A stretch of 64,000 nucleotides of DNA from Apis mellifera (lineage: Eukaryota; Arthropoda; Insecta; Hymenoptera; Apidae): assembly GCF_003254395.2 (NCBI RefSeq), contig NC_037648.1, positions 13,454,330-13,518,329 of the forward strand. The letters run 5' to 3'. Below, piece after piece: positions 20,561 to 33,380 of the stretch. Below the pieces are notes generated by a model that saw nothing but the letters and a program-made list of their open reading frames with translations, did not search any database and was not told where the DNA came from. The translations under genes and the position numbers were made by a program. The first letter of the stretch is position 1, and each line of letters opens with the position of its first letter.

Positions 20561-23500
20561 ATAAACGGATTTAATTTCTTTTCTTTTTTTTTAAGAAATG
20601 ATTGGGAAGCACGAAGATGGAGACAAGTAATAGGATCGTAGCGATGCGGTCGAAGGCATCGAAGATGCAGCCTATTTAACGCTTCTCGCGTAATCATGAC
20701 CACGTATCGGCTCGGGCGAGAGTGTATACGCGCATAGGCGGGGCATAATAATTCATCGGGACGCTCTTTCTGCATGGAAGTCGAAGGCCGCGGTGGCACG
20801 CGGGTCTGTGGTCGCGGCCACCTCGATATGGGCTGGCGATACGATATCGAGATGGTTAAAGACACGCGTGCGCCACGTACGACCAGTTCCCGACCGCAGT
20901 GGCGCAGTATTTGTTCTACTGTTTAACCCCTGTTGATCCCAGAACCTCGACAAGCATCATTACGGGAACAGCAATGGGGAAAAAAAACTAACATTCACGG
21001 AAAGGTATAAATAAACTTCAAAAATAAACTTCGAAGAATCCAAAAATTTCATCTTCGATCGATAATTTCATCGAATTTAAAATTTTTCCTATGAAATTTC
21101 CAAAATTTTAAATTTTAATCACGCATCGATAACGTTCGTGTAAGAAAAGAGAGATCGAGTCGAGGATTATCGTTGGAGCAGTTAAAATCGTACGAAAAGG
21201 CTACGCCATTGAACAACTCGCGTCCTTGCGGTTGGAATTACGCACGAGCTCTCCCCGTTTCTAGCTGAAACAGGTACGTAAGTATCTCGACTTTTTCCTC
21301 CCTTAGGATCTGCGACGGCGACGCCATAGAAAATGAAAATCGCCACTTCGATGCTCGATCGATGCTATTCGCGAGCGCAGAGCAATGGGAAGATTCCGCG
21401 AGGAGACGAAGCGTTTCGAGAAACGCGAGGCGCGATTCGTATTGACATCACGCCTCAACGGCGATTCTCTATATACGAACGTGTCGGCCTCCTCTCTCAT
21501 TGGATATGCGTGTGACGTCAGCCGCGTGTCACGTCAGCCGGCGCGAGGCTGAACAAGTGAAAACTGTCCATCGCGGAGGACGTTTTTCTGCCTCATTGTC
21601 GCGCAGAAGTTTCTCGATTTCCGATCCAAGAACCGATCCGATCCCGATCCTGAACCGAGAACAACCCCCTCTCCTCTTCCATCCGTGTGTACTGAAAAAT
21701 TATACGTTAGAGAGAAGTTTTTTTTTTTTTTACGAGTGTTACGAGTGAATAATAAATAGACGTGTAAATAAAGATACGTACGTTTCGCACGTATTAACAA
21801 ATTCCCTCTTACGTAACAATTTTGGTAACGAAACGACAATTCTACACGTTACAAATCAATTTTGATTGCTCAAATTATCGTTAAATATTCTTGCATCTCT
21901 ATTTATATAAAAAGATGACGTTCTTTCGTGGACGTTTTTTTTTAAGGCAGGAGATGTAATGTAAATGCGATATGTAAAAAACGAGCGTTTTAAAATGGGC
22001 GATCGTAAATCGGACGCGATTGTTTGCCGACGGCATTTAAATCACTGCTCGACACGTCGCCGGTGATTTAAATGCGCGGCTGTTAAACGAAAAGCGACAG
22101 AGATAAATAGAGCAATCGAGGAGCAGGTGGGACACTTGTGGGCGGTAATGCCTGTAATGAGATGGACACGTGACCTCGGCAAGGACGTCGCCATTTTGAG
22201 GAAAAATAATAAAAAGCGCGGCAAAATAAAAAATATACCATTTTCCGTGTTATCTCGAAACAAGAAGGATTGATCGCGCTTAATTTCAAGGAACGGTAAA
22301 AAAAGAGAAAAATATAATTCATTCATATTTAAAATTATGCAAAGTAACAATAATAATATATAATATACTGCTCTATACCGTGCAAAATTGTAGAGAAAAA
22401 GAACATAAATCGATTTTAACGTTGTATTCGTAACAGCGATGATATTAATAGAATCTATTGTAAACGGGTAAGCAAATGAGTAAACTGCAAATGAACGCAA
22501 TTATATAGATAAGATCGTGAAAAATCGATCCTGCATCGGGAACATGTGATTAAAGAGAAGGGAGGGAGAAAAAAGCATGGAAACGTGTCTTTACAACCCA
22601 ATGCACTGGGAAGATTCCCATCGGTGCTCGTGCACGGCAAATTACGTAAGAAGCTGACAATGCCAGTCTCGTAACATCCTCGAGGAAAAAGCAATTCGAT
22701 GGAGCTAGCTTCTCTAAAAAGAATACATACCGTTTTAAAATCAAGAAGACGAAGAAGAATAATCGTAGGATACGATTAATCTTAGTCCAACACTGAGATC
22801 AACAGTGAGAGCGATCGAGCGAGAAAGAGAGAGAGAAAGACAAAAAGAGAGGAAAGAAAGAGTCTGTGGTCTAAACGGTGTTTACATTCACCTGATTTCT
22901 ATCGATACTGCCGACGATCGCTGCTTTTGAATCCGTCGAGCGCAATATATCCCTTCGAACACTGATTTGTCGTTGCAACAACAAAGAAATATACGAATTC
23001 ACAAGAGGATGAGAAGTGGTTCACGAGTCAAGTGACGAGCGAGGTATCACAACGTGGAAAGTCGGGAAACGAGCGGCAAACGAAATTCCCGCGCATGCTG
23101 CCGTGGCCGGCGCTCACGATACTGCCCGACTGCTTTCTGACGGATCCGATGCCAGCCACTGAGCTGCTCCCCGAGTCGGGAGGAGACGAAGATCGCCGAA
23201 GTGACACGAAGCGCGCCCGAACTGTGACGAGATGATCAAGTTGGACCCCGATCGGAAAGCCTAGTTCTTTTTCTAAATGGGCGAAACGGATTTTACGAAT
23301 TTACGATTAAAAATTAAGGATATCAAGAAATCTACCTAATCTTCTCATTTAATTAGTTACAAGATTAATTGATCAATTGAATTAATATATATTTCAATGA
23401 GTTAAGAATTAAAAATGTGTTTGTATCCTTGATTTATATTTTACTTATTCTCTTTATCTTGTTTATTCATATACTTTTTATGAACTTAAATTTTTAATCA

Positions 23501-23600
23501 AGAATTTTTCTATGATAAGATTAATCTGCAATATACAATTCAACTTAATAGATATATTTAATAGATAATATTAAGCACAGAGAGGAGTGAGGTTGAGATA
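20561..23600. other. Presumed 5' region of the minus-strand gene
   Basis: No supported coding exon. Three GC-richer islands (about 20630-20950, 21240-21700 and 23020-23260) stand out from the AT-rich background and look like promoter or 5' UTR sequence. The missing 5' exons of the disordered-protein gene may lie here, but no start codon exon could be joined by phase. Confidence 0.35.
21506..21543. promoter_or_regulatory. Paired CRE-like motifs in a GC-richer island
   Basis: A perfect TGACGTCA palindrome at 21513-21520 is followed by GTGTCACGTCAGCCG, giving two copies of a CGTCAGCCG block 16 bp apart. An ATTGG (CCAAT box in reverse) lies just upstream at about 21499. CREB/ATF-type sites together with a CCAAT box are typical of promoters. 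Likely a promoter for the minus-strand gene or an unannotated transcript; this is inference. Confidence 0.4.
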
Positions 23601-26119
23601 TGAAAACTGTACGTGTAAAAAAGGCGTATTTGTCAGAGGAAGGACAACGATCGAATCAGGGACAATACCTGAGTAAGGGATACGGCGAGAGACGAGGACA
23701 TCCGTGTTTCGATAAAAGCGGTCAGGAGGTCACTGTCGATCTTCCACCATGGTGTCATCGATATATCCCATGTACATACGTACATAACTGTCAAAACGAT
23801 TTCGAGATTTATTTATATATTTATGAAACGTAATAATATGCAAATGATTTCGAAATTGTATGTAAACGAGCCTTTAAGATTTGAACAAAGTTCGACTTTT
23901 TTCTACAACTGCAATATAAATATTAATGAAACAATCACACGAATATATTATTACAGGTTAATTATTCAACGCTTTACAATTTAATTTTAAATTAATTGAT
24001 GGAAATTGGAAATTTTATTAAATAAATTTTTTAAATATTACATTTAAAGCCTGTCATTAATAAGATGACTATATCGGATACCTAACGATCTCGAAGAATG
24101 TTCAAAATATATTTGAACATTCAAATTGAATTTTCACAAGTTTATTTTTAGCATTGGGGGTTAATATGCAAATGCAACGTTCCAAGTGAATACCTTATAT
24201 CGCGTGCGTGTGAAGTGATTCATCCGTGAACAAAATCAAAATATCGTATCTTAATATCTGTGCTTACGCCTTCTTCGTCCAAAAAAGGTTGCTTAAAAAA
24301 AAAAAAAAAAGAAAATTACATATGTTTGAGAAATATTAATTAATTCTTCTTCGAAGAATTGGATAACTTTCATCATTGCAGAACAATCACGAGATAATTA
24401 TTATATCATAATTGTTGTTGCTGCTGATCGTTACTTTATGTCTCAATATCGCATCGATGCGCTCTGTTTACATTCAACAGTGAAACTTGTAATAGGCACT
24501 ATTGGCACCACTGCGTAGTTCAACAACAATACTACTGGTGGTTAGAGAATTTTACATTCCACTTACGTAAGATGTGGAAGGAATAACAAAAAAAAAAAAA
24601 AAAGAAAAAGGAAAAAAAGAAAAAAAAAATAAGCAATAAAAACAGCATAAAATATTATACCCATTTTTATATCTAATTATAGAGTAATTTATAAGCTTGT
24701 ATTTCTGTGATTAATGAGTTGTTTAGAATGATGATGGATTCGTTCATCGCAGATCACACAGAGATAAAGATTTAAAATTTACAAAGAGTCTTATTAAAAT
24801 TAATTAACAAAAAATAAAGATCAATTAAGATATACTTATACTTTACAACATGAATATCATTGTTGTTGTTTCCAAGGAAATCTTAGAAGTGATGAATGAT
24901 CTTGTAGAGTTTCTTAGAGTGTGCCTTCCCTCCATCCGTAATTTCATTATCCTGGTTTTCCTTGACGTTAATCTCGTTCTCTATATACAGCTCGCAATCC
25001 TTGGAGAAAAGCATTGATCTATAATATTACAATCGAGCAATCATGCCAATGTCAATAACAGAAATTGAGGAGGAGAATATAGATGGTGGAACGGCAAATA
25101 ATTCTTGGTACGAGTAATTAATCGAACATATATAACAGCCATATATATATATAAACACGATATGTTGACTTTGGATGAATAAATCGTTGACTTGAGAAAT
25201 CTGAAACAAAAGCAGTATGACAGTATGAAAATCCGATCTCGAATATTATTCTTCCGGGAGGACGAGTTGTATACAATGAGGCGCATGTATGTTTTATGTA
25301 TGTAGGTGAGCAAGAAAACGGCCCACGTTGGCTGCGAGTCGGGACAAGATTACCTATATGGATTTGGAAACGTGGCCATCGCCAAAAACGGTTGAACAAA
25401 ATCACCAACGATAGGACGAGTTTGCTCAGCGGGCGTAATTGGTCCCATGAACTGGTTCAAAAGAGGCGCGCCTTTACAGGTGCGGTCTAATGTATCCATC
25501 CAATTCATTTCATCACGAAGATAATTTCTATTATTTTTTTTTTTTTTTTGTTTTGAAAGAGGCTTACGAGAGACTTGTACAATTGCAGAATAAAAATTAT
25601 ATTCAACGATTAAGAAATTATGAAAGAAAAAAGTTGTAGAATTATTGGTTAATTGAATTGTCTATTTGTTAGATTTATTTTAAATATATATATATAATAT
25701 CAAGAGATTGGTAAAAATCGAAAAAATAATACAAGCAAACTAATTTTTCTTGCTAATGCAATTATCCATTGGCAGTGAAAGTATCGATAGTCGAAAATCG
25801 GTAATGGACGTTCTAATTTCTTCGTGTTACAAACTTGTATTTCAAGATTATATCGCCATTTAATTTTTAAAGAAAACTAGAAATTATTAATCATTATTTT
25901 TTTTAATATCTCGTACTTACCAGGAACGGTATTAGATATATTATATATTTCCGCTTTCTTAAAATTGGATAGATTAAGAAACACAGGTATAAATTACAGT
26001 CCTCTGTATCGAAATTTTCGGTATCGATTCTTTTACCCGCCAGTAACAACAATGCGTGGCATGTGCTGCCCACTGACGGCATTTTTGCGTACTAGCAAAT
26101 AAAGGATCATCTTCAATTC
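23601..26119. other. AT-rich spacer with a weak coding-like patch
   Basis: Mostly AT-rich. On the minus strand, a stretch at 25499-25354 reads as a plausible exon (contains LLNQFMGPITPAEQ, ends before GTAATC in phase 2). A stretch at 25018-24883 (contains FSKDCELYIENEINVKENQD, preceded by TATTATAG) accepts phase 2 and ends in TAA, so the two can be joined in frame. A further minus-strand open stretch lies at about 26081-25923 before GTAAGT. No family is recognised, so this is only a candidate. Confidence 0.22.
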
Positions 26120-27823
26120 ATAAAGGTGGCGCTATGAACTATAATCTAGTGACAAAATGAAAATAACTAGGACAAAGAAACTAAAGGGAGGGAAATGTAA
26201 TAGTGTAAGAGGCACGACCCCAGGCAATAGAATACATCGAGCGTATCTCTGTTCGTATGTTCGTCTTTGAAGCATAGGTACGCCATGTTCTCGGTCGTTG
26301 TATTCAGAGAGAAATAGTGATTGCAGTAGAAGGGAGACGGAGCGTGCAGAAGGCAGTAGAGGAGGAAGAGAGAAAGAGGAAAGGAGGGAGTGAGGAAAAG
26401 AAACAGAGATAGACGAATGACAGAAATGCATAGCCGTGCTAGCAAGCAGCAAGAACAGCAGCAGCGTATAGAGGAGAGATCGCGTCGTCCACGCGTAATT
26501 CGGGGCGTGTGCTAGGTTGGTTGGTTTCCCTAGCTCGTGTCCGTGGCTGCGAATCGAAGATGTACCGGTGGCAGTGCGGGATACGCGTCATCGTCCCGTG
26601 ACGACGACGTTAGAGAGGTGCGAGACCGCGAGCACGGTGTGGGCAGGTCGCGGCCATTTTTACCACACGATGCGGCAACCGTGCGTGCCCGTTCGATCCG
26701 CCATTCCAAACAATCGGTGTACTTCGTGCCCTCGCAGGGTGCATCTAGCCACGGCAACTCGTGGAGGCACCGTCAAGCAACAATAATACGTGCCTCTTTA
26801 TCATCGATACGAGCATTTTTTGGGCTCGAGCACGACGAGACAGCTCGTGAAAGCCGGCAGTGTTACTGGTGCTGGTGGTGGACGTCGTCGACGACGACGT
26901 GGTGGAAAAGGAGAAAGAAAAGAAGAAGAATGATGATGATGATCGTGATCATGGCGAAAAAGAAACGACTCGAATGGCCGATACATTGGAATACTATTGG
27001 AGCTATTCGAGAATGCCTGTGATTCGTGTTTAATTGCGCACAGTGTGTTCGCCGATGATAGTGCCGTTTGTGCCCAGTGTCTCTCTGTTTCTCTCCGTGT
27101 ATCGCTCTCCGTCTGTCCGCCCTGTGCGTGCGTGTTTCGCGTGCCTCCTCGCCACGCACCGGACTCTCTCCTCTTCCTTGGCAGCGCGATCGATGTGACA
27201 CCGTGTGACCGTTTGAACGTCTTTCCGGACGAAAATTCTCGTTAACTCTGTCCTATTGAACTTGCCGATTCCTGGGATATAAGAAGACGAGGAATCGAAT
27301 CCCCAATGTTATAAATGCGTGTATCCCGTCGGTAAACGTTCTGTCTTGTGAGAGTGTGTATCCAAAGGTAGTGTGTAGTGCTCTCTTACTCGCGCTCTCT
27401 TCACCGTCTGTGAGTTCCCCTCAGTCCCTCTTTCTCTTCTACTCCATCTATCTCTCTTATTCTTCACTTATTCTCGTTTTCTCTGTTTTTCCATTCCACC
27501 ATCATACCTTTCCTCGTTTCTCTTTCTTTCATTTTCTTCTTCTGTCTCCTAGTTTTTCTCTTTTTCTCTTGTAATAAAGAAGCATTAAGGACCACCGCGC
27601 GTAGTAGAATGCTCGACGACACCACGATACAACGCTTGTCATCGTTTACGTCGTTCTCGCGTTCATCGTGGTTGCTCCCCGATCGTCTCCAATTTTCTCA
27701 CGGCTTCTTCCGAACCGAGGAAGCTGAATCGTTGAGGGCACCTCGATCGTGAGGTGGTGACGACCAGCTCGTATCGGGGCGCGACAACGGCCTCTCGTAC
27801 GGGAACAGGACGTCTGCCTCGAG
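26120..27823 (+). promoter_or_regulatory. tay/AUTS2 promoter and long 5' UTR region
   Basis: About 1.7 kb of GC-richer sequence with many short upstream ATGs directly before the tay start codon. It begins with a CTCF-like motif at 26123-26133 and continues without a clear intron signal to the ATG at 27824. The transcription start cannot be placed from sequence alone. Short frames inside are not supported as genes. Confidence 0.4.
26123..26133 (+). promoter_or_regulatory. CTCF-like motif
   Basis: AGGTGGCGCTA fits the core of the insect CTCF consensus (RGGTGGCGCY). It sits at the upstream edge of the tay promoter region. Occupancy is unknown. Confidence 0.3.
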
Positions 27824-30800
27824 ATGGAGATCGAGGCGAAACAACGGAATCAGAGGAATCGGAGACGAGAACGAGCCCAACGTATGTTGGCACAGAGAGA
27901 GAGTTTGGCCACCGCGAAGCAGCAGCAGCAACAGCAACAACAACAACAGCAACAAACAAGGCAACGGCCGAACGACGAGGAGGACAGCCACAGCGGCGAG
28001 GACGAAGATCCTGCTGCCGGTCTTGGCCTCGGACTTGCCAGGACCGGTCATCCTCGTGACAGCCATTCGCGACCGCCTAGGCCACCGCGACCTCCGAGGC
28101 CTCGTAAGAAGTCTTCCCTTGCGGCTGCCAACCAGAAGGAGCCTCCCTTCGAAGAGGACATTATTGACGGCTTTGCTATACTCGCTTTCCGCACCTACGA
28201 AGAACTCGAGGTCAGTGAAATAAAATTTTTTTTCTTTCTCCTTTTTCTTCAACTTTGAATCTTTTTTATCAACTATTTATATTATCTATTAACTCAAATG
28301 TTTTTTTATTACTCGTATATATATACACATATATATATATATTATTCCATATGTATAGCTATTGCTTTACGTATCACCTGTGTCATAGACTAGCGGTGTT
28401 ATTCGTTGACGGATCGTCATGTTTCTTGCGTGCGTACGTGCACAGTGCAGGCCAACACAAACCTTCTCGCCACGACCCATCGCGCATAGTATCGTTTTTA
28501 TTTCTTTTTTCTTTCTTTGTCTCTTGTGCCTCGCTCGTGGCAAACAACGTTTTTATACATGTATACTATACAAGATACGATAGATACTCATAATATTAGT
28601 TAGTCGTCGAACGTTACACGTTCTTCTTCTTCTTCTTCTAAGGCCTTAAGTATTTTATTTCTATTCTCTTATTTTTTTTTTTCTTTACTGTGAAAATAAT
28701 TGTGCGAATATTTTTGTTTACCTATTAATGACGTTTAAGAGGTTGGCCGCTAGAGCAATTTGTAGTTTGTTCGTTTGCGCCTTTTTACTTGATTTTATAG
28801 CTTCCATTCACCGTGCTTCACTCGGCCCAACAACTGTTCTTTTCACCATACCGGCTGTGTGTATTGTATAGCCGAAAGGCGCAGGATCACCTTTTTTAAT
28901 ACGGTTACACAAAAACGTGCTTCGACGCCGCTAAAAAAAAAAGAGAAAAAAGCGGGGGGGAAAAAAAATATATATATGCATACATATACGTACATTGAAA
29001 TATTACACACAGACAAGATTTTTCTCATGATATCAAAGCTGAAGAGTTTCCTAAAAATTTCATTATCCCTCTCCATCTAGCAGGCAGAGCAATATTGTTC
29101 GACGGGTCAAAAAATATTTCTCGAAAAGAGTAATAAAAACCAATTAGAGCGAATTGCCAACTCGTGCAATTAAAGGGTTGAGCGTTTAACTTTGCTACGT
29201 TGATTCGACGGGATTAATTTATGAATGTTTTAGCCTGGCAGTACGTTGCTTATTTTACTGCTGAAAAAGAAATAATAGACATATAACAGCAAATATAAGA
29301 ACTATTTTATTCGTTAAATAATAGCCAATAAAAAAATTAATAACTTTAATAATAACGTTAATATTTTAACAATTATTATTTCAACGCAAATAAGTTTATT
29401 CATTTCTTTTGAAGAGAAAAAAAAAGTCAAAAGACTTCGGTTTTTTTTTTTTTTTTTTTAGAATTCGAACAAAATAATGTTCAAGAAATCAATAATGAAA
29501 TGACAAAAAGTTTCCTTCTCTTTCCTGATATGATATAGAAATAAATTTTACAACGTAACCATAACCTTGATGCAAGTAACAGGAAACCCAATGTTGTGGT
29601 TTAATATCCGCAATTGTGAGACACTTCTAACCCTTTCTTCGATGCAATTTTTGTTAAACAACTGCACGCCGTGCAAAATAATTAGAGGATCGTATTTCCG
29701 ATCGATCGAGGAAAGTGAAACAAGCATTCACATTGAAAGAGATACATCTTCTATATACGGTGCGGAAATACATATTTCAAACTAATTTTAAATTAATATA
29801 CAATTATTTTCGCGCTACAAAAAAAAATTATACTGAAGTATTTTTTTCCCTCTCTCTCTTTTCTTTATTATAGCAGATATTTAATTACACGTGTAATCCA
29901 ACGTTCGCTCAATTTTTTTTTTTAGACCAACTCGTTAATTTGAGCAAAGCTTTTCTGAAATCTTGCAATGCTCGCTACTTTGTATGCAGTTCAAATAAGT
30001 ACAAGGACTCTCGATTCTCAATTATCAGCGTTCTACAAACTGAGATTTATCTCTCTAAAAAAAAAAAAGAAAAAAAAAGGAGAGGGATTTTCAGAAAAAA
30101 ACTTTTCACTTGCAAATCTTATCGTGTATAGATATAGAACAAACACGAACACGGATAAGATTTATCCAATAAGAAAAATTTACAATTTTAAAAATATTCG
30201 TACGATTAAGAAATTAATAAAATAATAAATTAATTTAAAATATCGTCTCGCTCGATTAGACGATTGTTTTGAATCGAATGTATAATGTAGGAGTTATGAT
30301 TGAAATTATTGAAGCATAAACTCGATTTGAAAACAAGTTCGACTACCGTTGAAAAAGCTTGTGAACATCGATCAAGAAACCATTTCGAAATGGGACGATT
30401 TAATTACGTTAGAACGTTATCGGCGTACATCGAAGCGAATATAAATCGAATTTATTATCTCTGGTTGGCGCGAGCCAAAAAAAGATTGGTGAACGCGCTG
30501 GTGCGACAACGGTGTACACATCGCGAATCTAACGAAAACTCTTTCACGCTGCTATAAGCACCTTTTATCATGATTTATCGCGGACGTAACCCGCTAATCG
30601 TTATTTTTACCGTACACCGCGATATCAAGCAGGCTGACATGCTCCTCTTCGTTAACGAGCTATAATTTTCGTTAGATAGATAAAAAAAAAAAAAACAATG
30701 CCAACCGAACGAATCGCGGTTCGTGATATATATATATATATTTCCTTTGCAAACCGTTTTACACATTGTTATTTTCAAATGCGAAAAAAAACGATGTATC

Positions 30801-33197
30801 TATCGGTGATCATTTGCGATGCAGATTGTTTTGAAAAATAGTTGACTAGAATTTTTCGTGTCATTCTTTTCCGTATTGGTAAATAACCTCCTATTACTTT
30901 GGTCGCGAAATAGAACAACAATCGTTTCACCTTCAAACGACCGGACGATGCCTGTTTCGCTGGATGAAATTTATTAAATTACCAACAAACGAGCGGGCGA
31001 CCGAGCGAGCGAGCGATGTTTTTATTATCGTTGCGTTAATCGATATTAAGAAAAAGGAAAAATTGAATGTCACCGTGTGTCTCTTGGAATAAAATACACT
31101 GCACAAATATACACTTTTCTTTTATCGTAAGAATGAAATACGGCCGAGAACCGTTACAAAGATGCAGATATCCGTAAATGGGTATAAAGGTAAATTTTTG
31201 TTTCCGAAAACCTTTCCGAAAAACTGACTCTTTACACGCGCGTGATTTATTATTTTATTGGCCTCCTTTATATATGAAAAACGATCATTTGTTCGGATAT
31301 ACTATACTTTATAACGGGTAAATTGTAGGCAGAGGTTAAACCAGTATTACATGCGAATCGTAGAAACAATGGCAATGGAACATTGTATTCTGTTAACGGA
31401 TTCGTCATGCAAAATATCGTCGAATTATCTAAGCCTATTTTTCACGTTATTAAGCGTATTGTTATCGCATAAAAGAGAGGCCCGACGGGAATTGAAAAAG
31501 AAACTTGGACGACGGTCATTCCTGGACCAAGTACAATGCGGAGGAAGGGACCTGGAATAGCCTGGACATTTGTTCCCCTCCCCCCCGTCCCTCTTCCTCG
31601 CAAGCAAATTTCCTTCTACCTGAAAAACAAAAGAAAATGAAACGAAGAAATATTACGTGGCGCATCTTTATTGCTTGTAAACACTAATTATTAATATTTA
31701 TCGTTCGCTTCCTTGCTCTCATCGTTTACGCATTTATTACTCATTCGCTTGTTTTGTAATAACATTCGTCCTAACATTGTCCCCGAGGTGCATTAAAATC
31801 GTAAAAGGAAAGAGAGGGGGAAAAAAAAAACGAAAATAATTAACGACGCGAGTTGATGAAACGTATCAACAACAACAACAACGGGTTATAAATTATCCGA
31901 AACAAAAGTGGCCGAAAATAAGGGGGGGGGGGGAAACGGGGGAAAAAAACGTGAGACGTACCGCTTGAACGGCTACAAAATTTTTACAGTTATCGTTTAT
32001 CTTATTAACTATCGTAACTGTAAATAATAATAATAATAATACGGTAAGAAATAGAAAGTAATAGAATACGCGCTATTTCTATTTTAATTGCGCCTCGATG
32101 TTGCAGAATTATTACACTCTTGACCCTTAACAGCTGATCACATTGTTATTGGTTGGTACGCGATAAATTCCCCTAGATATATATATAGTTTCCTCGCAGG
32201 TCCGGCACGTTAAAATTTTAACCTCGATTCGTCGACGTGGAAATACAAATGTTGCTGCGCAACAGAACAGATATTTCGGAAATCGAATAATTTCTACAAG
32301 TTTTGTATTTAGATGTACAATTTTTTTTCTCGAGAATAAATAAATCCAATCCATGTATGGTATATTTACTTCGTATTGACATATCTCGGTGAAATAAATA
32401 AAAAGGAGACATCGGAAGCAAAAGGTATGCTTGTTATTCGCTCGTCCGTTCTCTGCATTATCGAGGCACAAAGTGCATTGTTATTGTCACGGAGAAAGTA
32501 GCCAGGGACGTAAACTGCTTAAACCGGTCCCTCTTGTTCCTTGAACGGGTTCACGATCCAACCTGAGCTTCTGGACGGTGCACACAACAGCTGTAAGCTG
32601 CGCGCAATGCTTAGCAGGAAATGCCGGATCTTCCCTTATCAATCTTGCCCTCCTGCACATCAAGCCAAGTACACACACACACGCACACGCACACATCTTC
32701 GCTTTCTCCACACGATAATACATCCCGTTCCCTCGGTGTTTAATTAAAAAACAATTTTAAAGCCAATTCTTCTCATCCTGTTCCTACATATATATATATG
32801 TTCCTGCTTAGATATTTCTTATTTCCTCCCTCCCCTTCTCCCCCCATAATTAAACGTGAGAAATCGTTGGCTGGCAAGTAAAGTGAATTATCAGAGCCTC
32901 TGTGCTCGCATTACCAGATACACCTTGTTATCTCCGCTCCCGCGAGTAAGATGATTTGAAATGTAAACGCCACGCCAGGATGTTGATTCGGTGTCAAACA
33001 ATTAGCGGGGAGCGAGATATGCATCGCTATTCCAGCCGGCAGACGACGACGAGGGCGACTAATTATGAAAAGCCGTGGGAATAAAAACCAGACCCTTTTT
33101 AATGCTCTATTACCAACGCTTTGCCCCCGGTATATCATCCGACCAGATTCCTCTTCTCGTGATATCTTTTCAATTGTTGTTCTCTCTCGCTCTCTCG

Positions 33198-33242
<45 letters not shown>

Positions 33243-33286
33243 TTCTCTCTCTCCCCTCCTCTCTCTTCTCTCTCTCTCCCCCCTCT

Positions 33287-33380
<94 letters not shown>

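Noticed and set aside
30300..30557. 85-codon plus-strand frame in the tay intron
   Set aside because: Basic and AT-rich with no transposase or other motif; no support as a gene.
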